Shown here in pieces: positions 4,560-6,167 of a stretch of 6,167 nt of DNA. This stretch comes from Rhodothermales bacterium (GTDB lineage Bacteria > Bacteroidota > Rhodothermia > Rhodothermales > UBA10348). Position 1 is the stretch's first letter, and the number at the start of each line of letters is the position of its first letter. The notes beneath the pieces were generated by a model that was given only the letters and a program-made list of their open reading frames with translations, was not told where the DNA came from and ran no database searches. The DNA is taken from positions 1 through 6,167 of the forward strand of contig JABDJZ010000015.1 of NCBI GenBank assembly GCA_013003255.1, written 5' to 3'. The position numbers and the translations under genes were made by a program.

Positions 4560-6167
4560 TCAGACCCTCCAGCGGTAGCTCAGCTTGAGGAAGAACCCGT
4601 CGGAGAGCCTGGTGAAGTCCGAGAATCGGTAGGTGCTGGGCTCCGAGAGGCTGGTACCGTACCCAAGAAACAGAACCGTCCCCGGCGTCGGGCGATAGGA
4701 CAGGAGCCAGTCAGCCCGGAACGAGTTGCTCCTTCGCGCGGGGATGGGCTCGTAGGAACCGTCATCCTGCAGGACAAGGATGGGGCGGTTGGTTCGGGAA
4801 TCGTCGCGCAGGGCGTCCACGAAATTGGAATCGTACTGGCCCACCACCCGAACGAAGAGGGAAGGCGTCACCTGGTACTCCACCTTGAGCCGTGGCACGC
4901 GGTGCAGGCCGACGTTTGAGCGATCCGTTACCCGGATGTACTGCTGGTGATTGTAGAGCAGGTTCACACGAAGCTGGTCTGTGGGCGACCAGTTCAGGCT
5001 AGCGGTAACGAACAGGATGTCGGCCGAGGCCCATTCAAAGAAATTGTCGTCGCGCCCCCCCACCAGAAAAAGCGACCCCGAGAACTGACGCCAGCGGGGC
5101 GTCTGCATGCGGGACCAGAAACCCAGGTTGATCAGCCGATTCACGCCGACGTACGGCGTGGGCGCTCCGCCGGGTTGGGCCGGTGCAACGAAGTAGTTGG
5201 TATAGAGCCCCGCCGGGTACTTGAACGATTCGTAGAAGATGGAGGTATTGCCCGACCAACCGCCGCGGAAGGCGTAGGCCGTATTGAAGTGCAGCTTCCG
5301 GTCATTGGGGCCATTGCCGGCGGTGAAGCGGTCGTAGTCCCAGGTACCATCGAACGTGAGGCCGGCGGTGAATGACTCCACAACGGAGCCCTCGTCTCCG
5401 AAAAAGGTCATTCGAGGCACGAGGCTCACATGTGCAATTCCCGTCCGCTGGATGAACCCTGCCTCCGCGTTGAAGTCCTCGTGGAACCCCATGGCAGAAA
5501 AGGTCGCCCCGTATTTCCGACCAGAGGCAGAGGTGGCAAGACGCCACATCGGTGCCGCAATCGTCTCCCCATCGCGCCGCGTGAAGCTGCCACCCAGTTG
5601 GTAGGTGGCGGCATAGATGCCTGACACCGTTCGACCGTCTACGGCCGCCACACGGTTCCAGTCCGAACCGTCCACCTTGTCGGTATAGGTCAGGCCCAGC
5701 GAGTTCTGGCCGCTCAAGTCACGGGTCAACCGGAGCGCATTGAAATACCGACCATCCAGATCTGCCAGGTAGCGCTCCTTGTTGTCCATGGCACTCAGGA
5801 CGGCGACGTTGGTCGCGCCCGCCTTGCCGGTCAGTTTGACGGCTGAAACAGGGTTTGCCACCCGTCGGGTGTAGATCAGGTTTGTCGGTGACTGAAAGAG
5901 CTCGATGCCGTCGAGAAAGAAGGGACGCTTTTCGGGAAAGAAGAGCGCCCGACGGGGATCGAAGGAAATCTGGGCGACATCCGCCTCCACCTGCGAGAAG
6001 TCCGGGTTCACCGTCCCGTTCAGGGTCAGGTTGTTCGTCACCCCCCACCGGACATTGACGCCCAGTGGATCGCGAACCTCGTCTTCCCAAGGCGAATCGC
6101 CCGCAGCGCGATTGACCGACCCGGTGACCTCAGGGCTGATGTCGAGAACCAGTCCTCGCCGCAGGTC
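4560..6167 (-). CDS. DUF5916 domain protein, 3' part (5' end outside window)
   Basis: The frame is open to the right edge, giving 535 visible residues. An internal GTG at 6041-6039 is not the likely start, because the 42 codons upstream already read as family sequence (DPLGVNVRWG just before TNNLTLNG). The hallmark block is NPDFSQVEADVAQ followed by DPRRALFFPEKRPFFL (FFPEKRPFF at 5916-5942), typical of DUF5916 proteins, which usually carry a signal peptide and a CBM9-like N-terminal domain before this region. The rest is a long series of alternating aromatic/polar strands (for example LRVNLLYNHQQYI, FLKLSYRWRV) consistent with an outer-membrane beta-barrel ending in an aromatic-rich last strand. 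The family's function is not established; a role in outer-membrane transport or polymer binding is inference. It is codirectional with the hypothetical gene at 3795-4406, 153 bases away, but that gene seems to have its own promoter. Confidence 0.88.
   Translation of the reverse strand, partial: DLRRGLVLDISPEVTGSVNRAAGDSPWEDEVRDPLGVNVRWGVTNNLTLNGTVNPDFSQVEADVAQISFDPRRALFFPEKRPFFLDGIELFQSPTNLIYTRRVANPVSAVKLTGKAGATNVAVLSAMDNKERYLADLDGRYFNALRLTRDLSGQNSLGLTYTDKVDGSDWNRVAAVDGRTVSGIYAATYQLGGSFTRRDGETIAAPMWRLATSASGRKYGATFSAMGFHEDFNAEAGFIQRTGIAHVSLVPRMTFFGDEGSVVESFTAGLTFDGTWDYDRFTAGNGPNDRKLHFNTAYAFRGGWSGNTSIFYESFKYPAGLYTNYFVAPAQPGGAPTPYVGVNRLINLGFWSRMQTPRWRQFSGSLFLVGGRDDNFFEWASADILFVTASLNWSPTDQLRVNLLYNHQQYIRVTDRSNVGLHRVPRLKVEYQVTPSLFVRVVGQYDSNFVDALRDDSRTNRPILVLQDDGSYEPIPARRSNSFRADWLLSYRPTPGTVLFLGYGTSLSEPSTYRFSDFTRLSDGFFLKLSYRWRV

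Noticed and set aside
3987..4919. A 310-codon plus-strand open frame
   Set aside because: It runs antisense across the minus-strand hypothetical gene, its promoter-like island and the end of the DUF5916 gene. It has no Shine-Dalgarno, and its translation has no recognisable domain. It is a by-product of GC-rich antisense coding.
4560..6041. Taking GTG at 6041 as the start of the DUF5916 gene
   Set aside because: The frame stays open to the window edge, and the 42 codons before it read as conserved family sequence, so this GTG is an internal valine codon.

Overview
The window is GC-rich, densely coding bacterial DNA with six protein-coding genes and no RNA genes, mobile elements or CRISPR arrays that I can see. 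Strong Shine-Dalgarno sequences and one sigma70-like promoter fit a bacterium outside the classic Bacteroidota pattern. Two features suggest a Gemmatimonadota-like or related lineage: the PII protein has a Thermus/Deinococcus-type T-loop, and the right edge carries a DUF5916 outer-membrane-type protein. This placement is an inference from family distribution and is not proven by the window.

Left part, plus strand (80-1785): an ammonium transporter gene (amtB/amt) overlaps a PII signalling gene (glnK type) by the classic ATGA junction. The transporter has every hallmark pore residue I could place, and the PII protein is the expected gate that blocks the pore. The PII T-loop has Val at position 51, where enteric PII has the uridylylated Tyr, so any control would run through ATP/ADP/2-oxoglutarate or another modification and not through uridylylation at that site.

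Middle, plus strand (about 1823-3794): a promoter in the 98-base gap drives a second two-gene unit. It encodes an NfeD-like membrane protein with an OB-fold tail and a flotillin/SPFH-domain protein, the same pairing as YuaF-YuaG (FloT) of Bacillus subtilis, which organises membrane microdomains. The NfeD-like protein carries a striking alternating Asp-X ladder between its first and second membrane segments.

Right part, minus strand (3795-6167): a 203-residue protein of unknown function ends exactly where the flotillin gene ends, with the two stop codons abutting as TGA|TCA. Its core faintly resembles a PD-(D/E)XK/DUF559-like fold without the usual catalytic residues. Its upstream region is an AT-rich island with a perfect 7-6-7 inverted repeat, a GTGTACAC palindrome and an extra half-site, which looks like a regulated promoter. 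Further right is the 3' part of a DUF5916 protein whose 5' end lies beyond the window.

I see no clear case for a wholly new multi-gene system. The best leads are the orphan minus-strand gene with its operator-like upstream region, and the Asp-X ladder in the NfeD-like protein.
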